64,000 nucleotides of DNA from Diploscapter coronatus. Lineage: Eukaryota > Nematoda > Chromadorea > Rhabditida > Rhabditidae. Every line of letters begins with the position of its first letter. Position 1 is the first letter of the stretch. The notes under the pieces were generated by a model. The model did not search any database. It saw only the letters and a list, made by a program, of their open reading frames with translations, and was not told the origin of the DNA. The DNA is taken from the NCBI GenBank assembly GCA_964036155.1, contig OZ038422.1:31333201-31397200 (forward strand). The letters are read 5' to 3'. The position numbers and the translations under genes are program-made. Below are positions 53,805 through 64,000 of this stretch, in pieces.

Positions 53805-54127
53805 TTAACCTAACATATTGAGGATCGCTTCGAATTGAGGTTCTATCTTTGGAGTCGTCGGAAGTCGTGCAATAAACTCATCAACATTCATAACCGAAGG
53901 CAAGACTTTCGACATTTTTCAAAGTAGAATCGAAAACGTTCTAACAAGCCGGTTTCAAACGAAGATTCAGCAGTAATTCGATGCCCAGTTGATTTCACGT
54001 GTTGTCTAAAAATTACCCAGTTTGAATCGTGTATCTCATCGTCATCATTCGTCTTCTCCATCTCCATCTCCCTCCCCCCTGATTTCATCGTTCCACTTTC
54101 CTGATCGCCTTTCTTGCCCCCAGACAT
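53805..54127 (-). other. Two possible short coding exons
   Basis: Minus strand. 54127-54017 opens MSGGKKGDQESGTMKSGG, then EKTNDDDEIHDSNW, 37 codons ending at a donor TGG|gtaatt. 53915-53805 opens MSKVLPSVMNVDEFIARLPT and ends LNMLG before TAA (ATGTTAG|gttaat would also serve as a donor). Both read like protein, but I found no in-phase join between them. They could be parts of one gene, two small genes, or chance. Confidence 0.25.
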
Positions 54128-54606
54128 TCTCCCTCGGCTTTTCCCTTCAGTCAATGCCGCCCCACACAGGCCATAAACGATAAACGAACTAAACGCGTGG
54201 GTTTGTCGTCTGCAAAAACACTTCTTACTATGCAAGAAGAAAGCAGGTACAGGAAGACAACAAGATATTCCTGGTAATTTCACTTTACACATGACTATAT
54301 TTGATATGCAAAAGAAAGAGAATGAATATAAATTAATAAAGAGAATATCGTAGTCTCTAGAAAGTTATTAGATCATTAAATCACAGATCTAATGGGTCTG
54401 GCTCAAATTTCAGATTCTACCGGTTTTTATAATAAGTGTTTTATGGGCTGTGCCGAGAAATTGTGAGAATAATGCATTGATGACTAGATAAGCCAATTAT
54501 GTGCATCATTCCCACGGCTTGTCAAAAGTCTTTAGTATGATGCATTCGGTACGTGCCAAGCTAGGACATGCGTTAAAGAGTCGATTCATTGATTTTTTCG
54601 TCCAAA

Positions 54607-54800
54607 ATCAATTTTGATTTGATTTTTTCTTATCAAAAGTCTTAGTTACACCAGAATGCATTTTCCTGAGCAAAAATAGCAGCGAAATATAATTCTCGTA
54701 AACCTGCTTGCGCTCTCTACCTGCGTTTACCTTACTCGCTATCAACCACTTGCGGAAATTAATTCCTCGTTCGATTTATTTTCGCTCGATTTTCCCAAAA
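54607..54800 (+). repeat. Shared 5' flank of the tandem array, copy 1
   Basis: About 200 bp containing TTTGATTTGATTTTTTCTTA and CTCGTAAACCTGCTTGCGCT recurs nearly unchanged at 58,455-58,660 and, in part, at about 62,187-62,320. These are the left ends of three tandem duplication units and probably contain the promoter of each gene. Confidence 0.7.
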
Positions 54801-54860
54801 TTTCGTGGATTTTCGATCAGAAATTCCGAGAATTGTGATTTTTTCCGCTTCTTTTTTCCT

Positions 54861-54880
54861 GTTTGGTCCTACAGAATCAA
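54861..54880 (+). promoter_or_regulatory. Likely trans-splice (or leader intron) acceptor
   Basis: A pyrimidine-rich stretch, TTTCCTGTTTGGTCCTACAG, ends at 54,874, 34 bp before the ATG at 54909. The same signal precedes the other two copies (acceptors at about 59,156 and 62,487). The placement suits spliced-leader addition in a nematode; a conventional 5' UTR intron is the alternative. Confidence 0.55.
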
Positions 54881-54908
54881 TTTTTCAAGGGTTTTGCTGA
54901 GTGAAGCT

Positions 54909-57382
54909 ATGTCGACCTATGGAATGACGGAGGAGGCGCACTTGCTGAATCAGAGTCAGGACGAACAGCAGCAGCCGGGAGAAGTGGATGGAGGCCAGCA
55001 CTACGGACAGCCCATTCAGCCGCAGAACCATGTCCACGTGAAGTGGGTCAATCATGACGACGCCAAGTACATGTGCTGCTGCTCCAGTTTCCATGTTACG
55101 GTAAGGAGAAAGCGACAAATTGGAAATTGATCGAAATTAGACTTTCGAAAGAAAACCCTCATTTGAATCCATTTAGAACTCTTGAAACTATTTTGTTCAC
55201 TCAAAAATTCTCAAATTGATATGTTTTCAGACTGGTGCGATGGTGTTCAGTGTGCTGTCCATGATTGGAGCCTTGTGGAAGCTGATCGAATTGACTGTCG
55301 GTAAGAATTTAGAGTGAGAGTCAAGTCCCCCTCACTCCGCCCCAGTTTTTCTCTGAGTCCACACTATTTTCACGAAAGAAACTTGGGGGACGACTCGCAC
55401 CCAGAATTTAGTATTCGGGAGGCAACGACACGCACCGAAAAGTGATTATTTTAAGATTATCATATTCGTGCTCAGCGCACTCGATTTTCATTTTTAGCGA
55501 AAACGTGCTCTAGAGCTTCTAGAATACCTGCAAATACAAGACCTCCTATATAGGAAATTGACTAGTGAGCATAGTAAACGCATTTCATATGCTTATAGGG
55601 GTAATCGAGGGTGTAATAGACTTCGAACATGAAGCTAGTTTTTATTCCAGAACAAGATACAAGGCTCAATTTAATCGAGACTTCTCGTTCTAAAATGATC
55701 AATATTCAAAACATAAATATGAGAAAGCACCCATGCATCTATCACCTAGAGAGTATAGAATAAGATAGAAAAGAATAGGGTAGGGTTTGGATAATGTGAT
55801 GGCACATTTTTTCTTACAATATCCGCTATATAAGGGGATCTTTTATTAAATGAGGTCTTGTAACTTGTTTTAGAATGTTCTGAAATGTAAATAAACATTC
55901 AAATTCTACGCACTCGATTGCCCTACAATAACCACTTTTCAATGCATTTTGTTACCTTCCGAATACTAAAGTTCAGCCATCGTCGCCTGCGTGCTGCAGC
56001 TTAATGATAAATCTTTCGACCCTGTCGTTCTGTCCGTCTGTATCATCATTGTAAGTTGCCTTTCAGGGATGTGCGAGAAATTTCTGAAAAAAGATTCTTT
56101 CTCTGCTCCAATCGCTTTTCCTTTTCTTTCGCTTCCTTCATTTTCGTTTTAAGACGAAGCAAAAATTAGGCGTGCGAGAAAAAGGAGAAAGAATGAGAGG
56201 TGTGCACGGTGAAAAGAAAAAAATCTTCCTTGGAAATTTCTGCACCTCCATTTTGCCTCCTTCCTTCTATTGTCTTTCAATGATAAAACGTTATAGAGAA
56301 ATGACTATTTTGTTTTTTTAAAGCTATATGAACATTCCCTGAAAATGGGTATACTAAAATCGCTTGTTCCCATCTTTCACAAAGTCTTATTTCAGTGGAT
56401 AGTGGAGTTGTGCATCCTGGCGTGTGCTTACACCCTGTTCGTCGGTATTCGCACCCAACAGCCCCGTCTGTTCATTCCCTTCCTCGTTATTGTCGTAAGT
56501 CGAGAATCAGCCAGACTTGGAGCTTTTCAACCACAGTCGCGGTTGCGGTTGTGAAAAACCCAAACTTCATTTTCAAGGATTATTTCGAATATGTGTGAAC
56601 AACAAGAAATAATCATAATCAAATGGGATTTTCATCAAATTCTAATATTCCCGAATTGCAGGGAGTCTACATGCTGTGTATCTTCGTGTCTATGTTCGTC
56701 GTTCTCTTCCAGCCTGCTTTCGCTCTTGTGTACGGGCTTATGTCCAAGACCATGCACAAAACGGTGAACGATAAGGACACTCGTACGTTCTTAGATAATT
56801 TACTCAGACTTAGGGAACACTCGAGTCGGGGTTAGAGAAGGCTTGCTCCAAAGGTGGCACTTGGTCATAATGGTGCCCATTGTCGTCCTTTCAAAAATAA
56901 CACAACCTTGAACAAAGCATTGGAAACGTACTTGGAGCCTGAAATGAATGAATACCCCGTTCGACTCATTATGTTTCAGAGTTCATGTTCGCAAGTATCA
57001 TGATTCCCGCCTGCATCATCGCCCTGGCTATCAATATGTGGGTCTTCCATGTCGTCTACAGGTCTCTTCATTCTCATTCAGTATTCAATTTTGAGGAGAA
57101 ACTAAAGAAAGTTGTCCGATTTTTCCAAGTTATCGATCTCCAAACTTGCTAAATGTTACCAGACTTGTAAATAAAAACTCGCATTCACGGATCGGGTGTA
57201 ATTTTTGAAGATGGAGTCCGAGTATGAGTACAAAAATTAGGAAAAGCTGAGATTTACACTACACTTTCAACTCTTTAGACTAAAAAAAAATCTAATGTCT
57301 GCTTCGTTTTAGATGCATGAAGTACTTCACTGACATAGGGGGGAATATGAGCTACCGCGTGATGGTCAGCAACTCGGTCTGA
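54909..57382 (+). CDS. Four-span LAPTM-like membrane protein, copy 1
   Basis: Seven exons: 54909-55100, 55231-55300, 55977-56050, 56396-56494, 56662-56782, 56980-57061 and 57313-57382; phases agree, 235 aa. The N-terminal cytoplasmic part is Gln/Glu/Asp-rich (MSTYGMTEEAHLLNQSQDEQ) and ends in CCCSSFHVT. Span 1 (TGAMVFSVLSMIGALWKLI) follows directly; CCxxxHVxTG before the first span is typical of LAPTM-type endolysosomal four-span proteins and nematode relatives. Spans 2-4 lie in exon 4 (WIVELCILACAYTLFVGI), exon 5 (GVYMLCIFVSMFVVLFQPAF) and exon 6 (IMIPACIIALAINMWVFHVV). The tail after CMKYF is short. No enzymatic motif is present. Family-level assignment only; no defined function is claimed. 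Confidence 0.75.
55403..55976. mobile_element. TIR element forming most of intron 2, copy 1
   Basis: The left end, CAGAATTTAGTATTCGGGAG, is answered at the right by CCGAATACTAAAGTTCAG; the arms are about 26 bp. The right terminus is the 3' splice site (TTCAG|CC). The remaining 100 bp of the intron (55,301-55,402) hold a second palindrome (AAGTCCCCC ... GGGGGACGA). The same element sits at the same site in copy 3 (63,014-63,589), almost identical, and is absent from copy 2. Confidence 0.6.
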
Positions 57383-57608
57383 TGGCTGGGCGATTGACGC
57401 GATCGACGGAAGGACTTCACCATTCCATTCAAACTAGGAAACGAGGTCTCCTCAGCATTAGCTCAATCCATCATTTGATCCCCTTCAAATATCCCAATGT
57501 ACATATTCGCCTACCCACTATAAATGTTTTATCAGCTTTTCTGGAAGAAATCCCATTCCCTGAAAATTTCATGAATTTTTCTTTGGGGTTTTTTAAAACT
57601 ATTCTTCC

Positions 57609-58373
57609 CTTTTTAATTAACATTTAGCCTTTCGTAGTTTTCTATCTAAAATACTTATGCAAGTTTGATTTTATGAATATTTTTACTGCATTCTTTTTTT
57701 TGCATTTTTACTCATATTCGTTTTTCAAGTTTCCGGGCTAACTATCCAGTTTTACGGTTTTATGAGTTTTATCCTTTCGAAACGTCCTACATCGATTCTT
57801 GAAGAAATAAAAGCTAAGCAAATGAATGAGCGTGCAAAACGAATGAACAAAAACGAGCAATAATCGCATTCAATTTCCAAAACAACGACCGACATTTGCG
57901 TGATTGAGAACGATGCCAGCACTGCAACAAGATTATAGATGGATGGAGCCAAGGCCCAACATAAAGCCCATAAGGCTGATTTATTTATTTTTCTCACTTT
58001 CGCTGTTTCCCAAACATCATTTGATGCAATTTTTTCTTATTGGATAAAGTTTGGTTTTTTTGTTTCTAATTTCAAATCATCCCAATCACAACATCGTTGA
58101 AATCTGTCAAAATATATTTGATTTTTTAAAATTTGGCGGAATAATGCCGATGAAATTGAAGAAGTTCGTCAGGAAGGAAGATGATTTACAGGTAGGGACC
58201 GCCAGCCATCCTGCCAAATTCACTCTGGCGCTATGTTTTCTACATTTTTCAGGGGCTGAGGTGCCCTTCTAACCATCCTCACCGAAAAAACCGCGAACAA
58301 ATGCGTTACTGATTTAAAAATTGATAAAATTTAACGCGAAAAATTGCTCCTTTTCGTGGACAAGGGAAAGGGG
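57609..58373 (+). repeat. Duplicated 3' flank, copy 1
   Basis: About 760 bp downstream of the first gene's stop, starting TTTTTAATTAACATTTAG, recurs at 61,185-61,948 with only scattered changes. It marks the right part of the tandem duplication unit. The open frames inside (57,752-57,997 and 58,051-58,272) are non-coding by this comparison. Confidence 0.75.
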
Positions 58374-58454
58374 TGGAGCTTGGCGGCTCCTACTCTATGC
58401 CCATGCTCGCCTTGACAAACCGTGCTTGGGGTTCGGAAAATCTTATCTTCGTTC

Positions 58455-59115
58455 AAAATCAATTTTGATTTGATTTTTTCTTATCAAAAGTCTTAGTTAC
58501 ACCAGAATGCATCTTCCTGAGCAAAAATAACAGCGAAGTATGATTCTCGTAAACCTGCTTGCGCTCTCTACCTGCGTTTACTTTGCTCACTATCAACCAC
58601 TTGCGGAAATTAATTCCTCGTTCGATTTATTTTCGCTCGGTTTTCCCAAAATTTCGTGAATTTTGACAAATTTTTTGAATCCTTCTGAAGCAATCTTTAC
58701 GTTCTTGTATCAGACTGTTGAGGCACGATCATTCAATGACTTTGTGGACGTTCAGGCGTTAAAATTAACGATTTTTGCTAGAAATTCGAAAAGTACTCTC
58801 GCAATAATTTCCCAAAATTTTTGGCAATTTTCATTATTTCTTACGAAAACCCTCGATGTTCTTGTGGAGTTCTATTGAATCACAGTCATCAAATGGCTTT
58901 GTGGATGATCGGCTGTTTAAGAATTTTCCGTCATCCGATTAGAATTTCGAAAGTGGCTTCCTTAGGAATTCTCCCCAAAATTAGACGAATTTTGACGATT
59001 TTTTTTTAAATACCTTCACGATGTTCATAATCTCTACTCCTAAGCAGGACTATTCAAGGCTATGTAAAGCTCTATGCTTCGAAATTCGTGAATTTTCTAT
59101 CAAAAATTCCGAGAA
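58455..59115 (+). repeat. Shared 5' flank, copy 2, with extra inserted segment
   Basis: 58,455-58,660 matches the flank of copy 1. About 58,990-59,115 (CTACTCCTAAGCAGGACTAT...) matches the flank of copy 3 near 62,340-62,455. The stretch 58,665-58,985 has no counterpart noticed elsewhere in the window. Confidence 0.55.
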
Positions 59116-59190
59116 TTGATTTTTTTCCGCTTCTTTTTTCCTGTTTGGTCCTACAGAATCAATTTTTCAAGGGTTTTGCTGAGTGAAGCT

Positions 59191-60960
59191 ATGTCGACCT
59201 ATGGAATGACGGAGGAGGCGAACTTGCTGAACCAGAGTCAGGACGAACAGCAGCAGCCGGGAGAAGTGGATGGAGGCCAGCACGACGGACAGCCCATTCA
59301 GGCGCAGGGGCCTGCCCATGTGAAATGGTTCAATCACAACGACGACAAGTACAAGTGCTGCTGCTCCAGCGTCCATGTCAAGGTAAGGAAGAAACGACGA
59401 ATTAGAAATTGATTGGTTAGACTTTTCGAAAAAAAAAAAACTTATTTGCATCTATTTAGAGTTCTTGAAACTATTTTGTTCACTCAAAAATCTTCAAATT
59501 TGATGTTTCAGACTGGTGCGATGGTATTCGGCGTGCTGTGCATGATCGCGACTTTGTTGGATCTGCTCAACTTGGCCGGCTACATGCTGCAGCTCAACAA
59601 CAGATTCGTCAGCTCTGCCGATCCGCCCATCGGCATTACGGTAAGTTGCCTTTCAGAGATGTGTGCGGAAACTTCCGGAAAAGACATTCTTTCTCGGCTC
59701 CAATCGCTTTTCTTTCGTTCTTGCCTCGCTTTCTTCATTTTCGTTTTAAGACTAAACAAAATTAGATGTGCAAGATTGCAAATTTCTGCACCCCATTTTG
59801 CCTGCCTCCTATTGTCTTGCAATGATAAAAAGTTATAGAAAAATGACTTTTAAAGCTATATGAACATTCCCTGAAAATGGGTATACTAAAATCGTGTTTC
59901 CACCTTTCACAAAGGCTTATTTCAGTGGGTGATGGGGTTGTGCAGCCTGGCGTGCATCGGTATCCTGCTCGTCGGCATTCGCACCCAGAGGTCTCACCTG
60001 CTCATTCCCTTCCTCGTTCTTGTCGTAAGTCGAGAATCAGAGTCAGACTTGGAGCTTTTCAACCACTGTCGCGGTTGTGGTTGTAAAAATCCAAATTTTA
60101 TTTTCAGGGATTATTTCGAATATGTGAACAACAAAAATAACCCTAATCAAACTCTAATATTCTCGAATTGCAGGGAGTCTACATGTTGTGCACCTTCGTG
60201 AGTCTGCTCGTCATTCTCTTTCAGGCTGCTTTCGTTCTTTTGTACAAGACCATGAACGAAACGATAAACGATAAGAACATCCGTACGTTCTTAGATAATT
60301 TACTCAGACTTAGGGAACACTCGAGTCGGGGTTAGAGAAGGCTTGCTCCAAAGGTGGCACTTGGTGATAATGGTGCCCATTTTCATTTTTTCAAAAATAG
60401 CACAACCTTTGAAATAAATAGAATAAAAGCTTTGAGTTCGTTGCTACCAAACTACTTCAGCCTTTTCTTTCTTTTTCTGTATTTGTTGTTAATAATGTAC
60501 GCAGAGTCTGAAATGAATATCCTGTTTGACTCCTTATGTTTCAGAGATCATGCCCTTCTATGCCATCATGTCGATCCTCTATATCTCCGCCCTGGCTATC
60601 GAGGTGTGGATCTTCAATGTCGTCTACAGGTCTCTTAATCTTTATTCATTATTCTTTTTTTTTCGAAAATACTGACAATTTTGAGGAGAAAGCTGTCCGA
60701 TTTAGCCAAATTATCGACCTCCAAACTTGTTAAATGCTACCAGACTTGTAGATAAAAACTCGCATTCACGGATCGGGTGTAATTTTTGAAGATGGAGTCC
60801 GAGTATGAGTACAAAAATTAGGAAAAGCTGAGATTTACACTACACTTTCAACTCTTTAGACTAAAAAAAAATCTAATGTCTGCTTCGTTTTAGATGCATG
60901 AAGTACTTGTCTGACGCGAAGAAGATGGACCACTACACGCTGTTCAACAACCCTGTCTGA
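59191..60960 (+). CDS. Four-span LAPTM-like membrane protein, copy 2
   Basis: Six exons: 59191-59382, 59512-59640, 59926-60024, 60174-60282, 60545-60629 and 60894-60960; phases agree, 226 aa. Same plan as copy 1: Gln-rich N-terminus, KCCCSSVHVK, span 1 TGAMVFGVLCMIATLLDLL, spans in WVMGLCSLACIGILLVGI, GVYMLCTFVSLLVILFQAAF and MPFYAIMSILYISALAIEVW. The exon equivalent to copy 1 exons 2+3 is fused with no intron, reading straight through NLAGYMLQLNN. The last exon (CMKYLSDAKKMDHYTLFNNP) differs at most positions from copy 1 although the intron just before it is almost identical. Promoter flank, acceptor and 3' flank match copy 1. Confidence 0.75.
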
Positions 60961-61184
60961 TGACTGAGCGGTTGACGCGATCGACGGAAAAGGGCTCCGC
61001 CATCCAATTCACACTAGGGAACTAGGTCTCCTTCAACATTAGCCCAATCCATAATTTGACCCCCTTCAAATATCCCAATGTACATATTCACCTACTCTTT
61101 CTAAACGTTTGTTTTTATCAACTTTTTTTCTTTTGAAAAAACCATTCCCTAAAAACTCCATGAATTTTTAAACGATATCTTCCC

Positions 61185-61948
61185 CTTTTTAATTAACATT
61201 TAGCTTTTCGTAGTTTTCTATCTAAAATACTTATGCAAGTTTGATTTTATGAATATTTTTACTGCATTCTTTTTTTTGCATTTTTACTCATATTCGTTTT
61301 TCAAGTTTCCGGGCTAACTATCCAGTTTTACGGTTTTATGAGTTTTATCCTTTCGAAACGTCCTACATCGATTCTTGAAGAAATAAAAGCTAAGCAAATG
61401 AATGAGCGTACAAAACGAATGAACAAAAACGAGCAATAATCGCATTCAATTTCCAAAACAACGACCGACATTTGCGTGATTGAGAACGATGCCAGCACTG
61501 CAACAAGATTACAGATGGGCGAATCCAAGGCCCAACCATAAAGCTCATAAGGCTGGTTTGTTTTTTCTCATCATTTTGCTATTTTTTCAAATATATCATT
61601 TGGTGCAATTCTTTCTTATTTAGTAAGGTTTGGTTTTTTTGTTTCTAATTTCAAATCATCTCAATCAAGCATCGTTAAAATCTGTCAAAATATATTTGAT
61701 TTTTTAAAATTTGGCGGAATAATGCCGATGAAATTGAAGAATTTCGTCAGGAAGGAAGATGATTTACAGGTAGGGACCGCCAGCCATCCTGCCAAATTCA
61801 CTCTGGCGCTATGTTTTATACATTTTTCAGGGCCTGAGGTGCCCTTCTAACCATCCTCACCGAAAAACCGCGAAAAAATACGTTACTGATTTAAAAATTG
61901 ATCAAATTTAACGCGAAAAATCGCTCCTTTTCGTGGACAAGGGAAGGG
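61185..61948 (+). repeat. Duplicated 3' flank, copy 2
   Basis: Counterpart of 57,609-58,373. Near-identical over long runs, for example around AATTTGGCGGAATAATGCCG. Confidence 0.75.
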
Positions 61949-62056
61949 GCGTGACTTATCTGCAAAAGGCACTACTTCTCACTTCCTCCTTTCTTTTTCT
62001 GCCTTTGAGGATCTTTTGCTCTGCACTCTCTTTCATTTTAACATTGGTTTCTTTTA

Positions 62057-62178
62057 TAAAAAAAAAAAAAAAAGAATTTCTTAGCCTTATTATTCCCCAC
62101 TAGGTTAGGGGTCGGCTACCCTCAGCCCGTAATGGGACAGTCGGCCTATCCTAGCCACACAGGACTAATGGCCCGGCC
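62057..62178 (-). mobile_element. SINE-like repeat, copy B (3' part)
   Basis: Inverse-orientation copy of 1,433-1,530; it includes GCCTATCCTAGCCACACAGG and ends at a run of A (about 62,058-62,074), i.e. a T-run on its own strand after AAGGCTAAGAAATTC. Its other end meets the conserved flank of copy 3 at about 62,180, so the insertion may have replaced or interrupted the left boundary of that unit. Confidence 0.55.
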
Positions 62179-62521
62179 CGAGATCTTCCTGAGCAAAAAA
62201 CAACAGCGAAATGTGATTCTCGTAAACCTGCTTGCGCTCTCTACCTGAATTTTACTTTACTCATTATCGACCACTTGCGGAAACCAATTCCTCGTTCGAT
62301 TTTCCTAAAATTTCGTGAATTTTGACGATTATTTCGATTTTATACCTTCACGATATTCATAATCTCTACTCCTAAGCAGGACTATTCAAGGCTATGTAAA
62401 GCTCTATGCCTCGAAACTCGTGGATTTTCGATCAAAAATTCCGAGAATTGATTTTTTTCGCTTCTTTTTTTCTGTTTGATCCTACAGAGTCAATTTTTCA
62501 AAGGTTTTGCTGAGTGAAGCG

Positions 62522-64000
62522 ATGTCAACCTATGGAATGACGGAGGAGGCGCACTTGCTGAGCCCGGGTCCGGATGAGCAGCAGCCGGAAGAAGTGGATG
62601 GAGACCAGCACTACGAACAGCTCGTTCAGCCGCAGGACTATTACCTCGTAGAGCTGTTCAATCACAACGACGACGAGTACATGTGTTTCTGCTCCAATTT
62701 CCATGTCACGGTAAGGAGAAAGCAACAAATTGGAAATAGATCGAAGTCAGATTTTTCAGGAAAGATCCTCATCTGCATTTCCATTTCTAATTCTTGAAGC
62801 TATTTTGCTCACTCAAAAAATTCTCAAATTGATGTATTTCAGACTGGCGCGATAGTGCTCGGCGTGCTGTACATGATTCTGGCCTTGTCGAACCTGGCCA
62901 AATCGACCATCGGTAGGAATTTAGGGTGCGACTCAAGTCCCCCTCGCCCCGCCCCAGTTTTTCTCTGAGTTCACACTATTTTCACCAAAGAAACTTGGGG
63001 GACGACTCGCACCCAGAATTTAGTATTCGGGAGGCAACGACACGCACTGAAAAGTGATTATTTTAAGATTATCATATTCGTGCTCAGCGCACTCGATTTT
63101 CATTTTTAGCGAAAACGTGCTCTAGAGCTTCTAGAATACCTGCAAATACAAGACCTCCTATATAGGAAATTGACTAGTGAGCATAGTAAACGCATTTCAT
63201 ATGCTTATAGGGGCAATCGAGGGTGTAATAGACTTCGAACATGAAGCTAGTTTTTATTCCAGAACAAGATACAAGGCTCAATTTAATCGAGACTTCTCGT
63301 TCTAAAATGATCAATATTCAAAACATAAATATGAGAAAGCACCCATGCATCTATCACCTAGAGAGTATAGAATAAGATAGAAAAGAATAGGGTAGGGTTT
63401 GGATAATGTGATGGCACATTTTTCTTACAATATCCGCTATATAAGGGAATCTTTTATTAAATGAAGTCTTGTAACTTGTTTTAGAATGCTCTGGAATGTA
63501 AATAAATATATTCAAATTCTACGCACTCGATTGCCCTACAATAACCACTTTTCAATGCATTTTGTTACCTTCCGAATACTAAAGTTCAGCCATCGTCTAC
63601 GAGCTGCAGCTTGACGACAAATTTTCCGAACCTGTCGGTCTGTCCATCAGTATCATCGTTGTAAGTTGCCTTTCAGGGATGTGCGAGTCTCCGAAAAGTA
63701 TTCTTTCTTGCTTTTCGGCTCCAATCGCTTTTTTCGCTTTCTTCATTTCTGTTTTAAACTAAACAAAAATTTAAGTATGCAAGAAAAGGGAGAAAGAGTG
63801 AGAGGTGCGCATGGTAAAGAGAAAAATCCTTAGAAATTTCTGCACCCCATTTTGCCTCCTTCCTCCTATTGTCTTGCAATGATAAAAAGTTATAGAAAAA
63901 TGACTTTTAAAGTTATATGAACATTCCCTGAAAGCGGGTATACTAAAATCGTTTATGTTTCCATCTTTCACAAGGTCTTATTTCAGTGGGTGGCGGAGTT
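62522..64000 (+). CDS. Four-span LAPTM-like membrane protein, copy 3 (cut by window end)
   Basis: Exons 62522-62710, 62843-62912 and 63590-63660, then the start of exon 4 at 63987. Phases match copy 1. The N-terminus MSTYGMTEEAHLLSPGPDEQ keeps the family start, but the middle of exon 1 is strongly changed (QDYYLVELFNHNDDEYMCFC), one of the CCC cysteines becomes Phe, and span 1 reads TGAIVLGVLYMILALSNLAK. Intron 2 is 677 bp and nearly identical to that of copy 1. The rest of the gene lies beyond the window. Confidence 0.7.
63014..63589. mobile_element. TIR element in intron 2, copy 3
   Basis: Same ends (CAGAATTTAGTATTCGGGAG ... CCGAATACTAAAGTTCAG) and the same site as the element in copy 1. 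Only a handful of differences were noticed over about 575 bp, whereas the 100 bp of intron to its left differ more often. Confidence 0.6.

Noticed and set aside
57752..57997. Minus-strand hydrophobic frame, also at 61,328-61,528
   Set aside because: Lies in duplicated 3' flank; the second copy has a disrupted end and there is no coding-type change pattern.

Overview
The window is nuclear DNA of a nematode. It is AT-rich, with genes split into short exons by many 40-60 bp GT-AG introns. It carries a nematode-type cuticle collagen gene and likely trans-splice acceptors just upstream of start codons. No bacterial, organellar or viral features were seen. All gene models were built by hand from splice signals, reading phase and protein motifs; exon phases were checked by exon length wherever exon coordinates are given.

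Layout, left to right. (1) 0.27-0.83 kb, minus: a small one-span membrane protein. (2) 1.27-1.53 kb: a SINE-like repeat. (3) 1.67-2.90 kb, plus: an F-box/kelch gene with a 2-nt frameshift. (4) 3.95-6.86 kb, plus: a secreted C-type lectin-like gene whose last exon can be spliced, in phase, to a four-span pentameric ligand-gated channel membrane domain. (5) 8.27-9.43 kb, minus: an unrecognised, possibly decaying gene hit by a MITE. (6) 9.67-11.87 kb, minus: a secreted histidine acid phosphatase. (7) 12.5-13.85 kb, minus: a one-PDZ gene that looks like a copy of the last MAGI PDZ. (8) 15.06-34.28 kb, minus: a complete MAGI scaffold (PDZ0, guanylate kinase-like remnant, two WW, five further PDZ domains) with two in-phase alternative first exons. 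(9) 34.33-34.95 kb, minus: a small unrecognised gene just ahead of MAGI. (10) 35-44 kb: a long stretch with little coding evidence, holding a foldback element and a decayed GDSL-lipase-like fragment. (11) 44.75-49.35 kb, minus: a full-length microsomal cytochrome P450. (12) 50.29-53.06 kb, minus: a cuticle collagen. (13) 54.9-64.0 kb, plus: a tandem array of three four-span LAPTM-like genes, the third cut by the window end.

The most striking signal is in the tandem array. Introns and flanks of the copies are almost identical over long stretches, while the adjoining exons differ strongly. This is the reverse of ordinary constraint and suggests diversifying selection on the proteins, or conversion confined to non-coding DNA. 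A roughly 680-bp intron with terminal inverted repeats, whose end forms the 3' splice site, is present in copies 1 and 3 and exactly absent from copy 2.

Mobile DNA is plentiful: at least eight short inverted-repeat elements or SINE-like repeats lie in introns or close to promoters. The genes do not form one pathway. MAGI is a junction and synapse scaffold; the lectin, phosphatase and P450 are of the secreted or environmental-response kind; the collagen builds cuticle.
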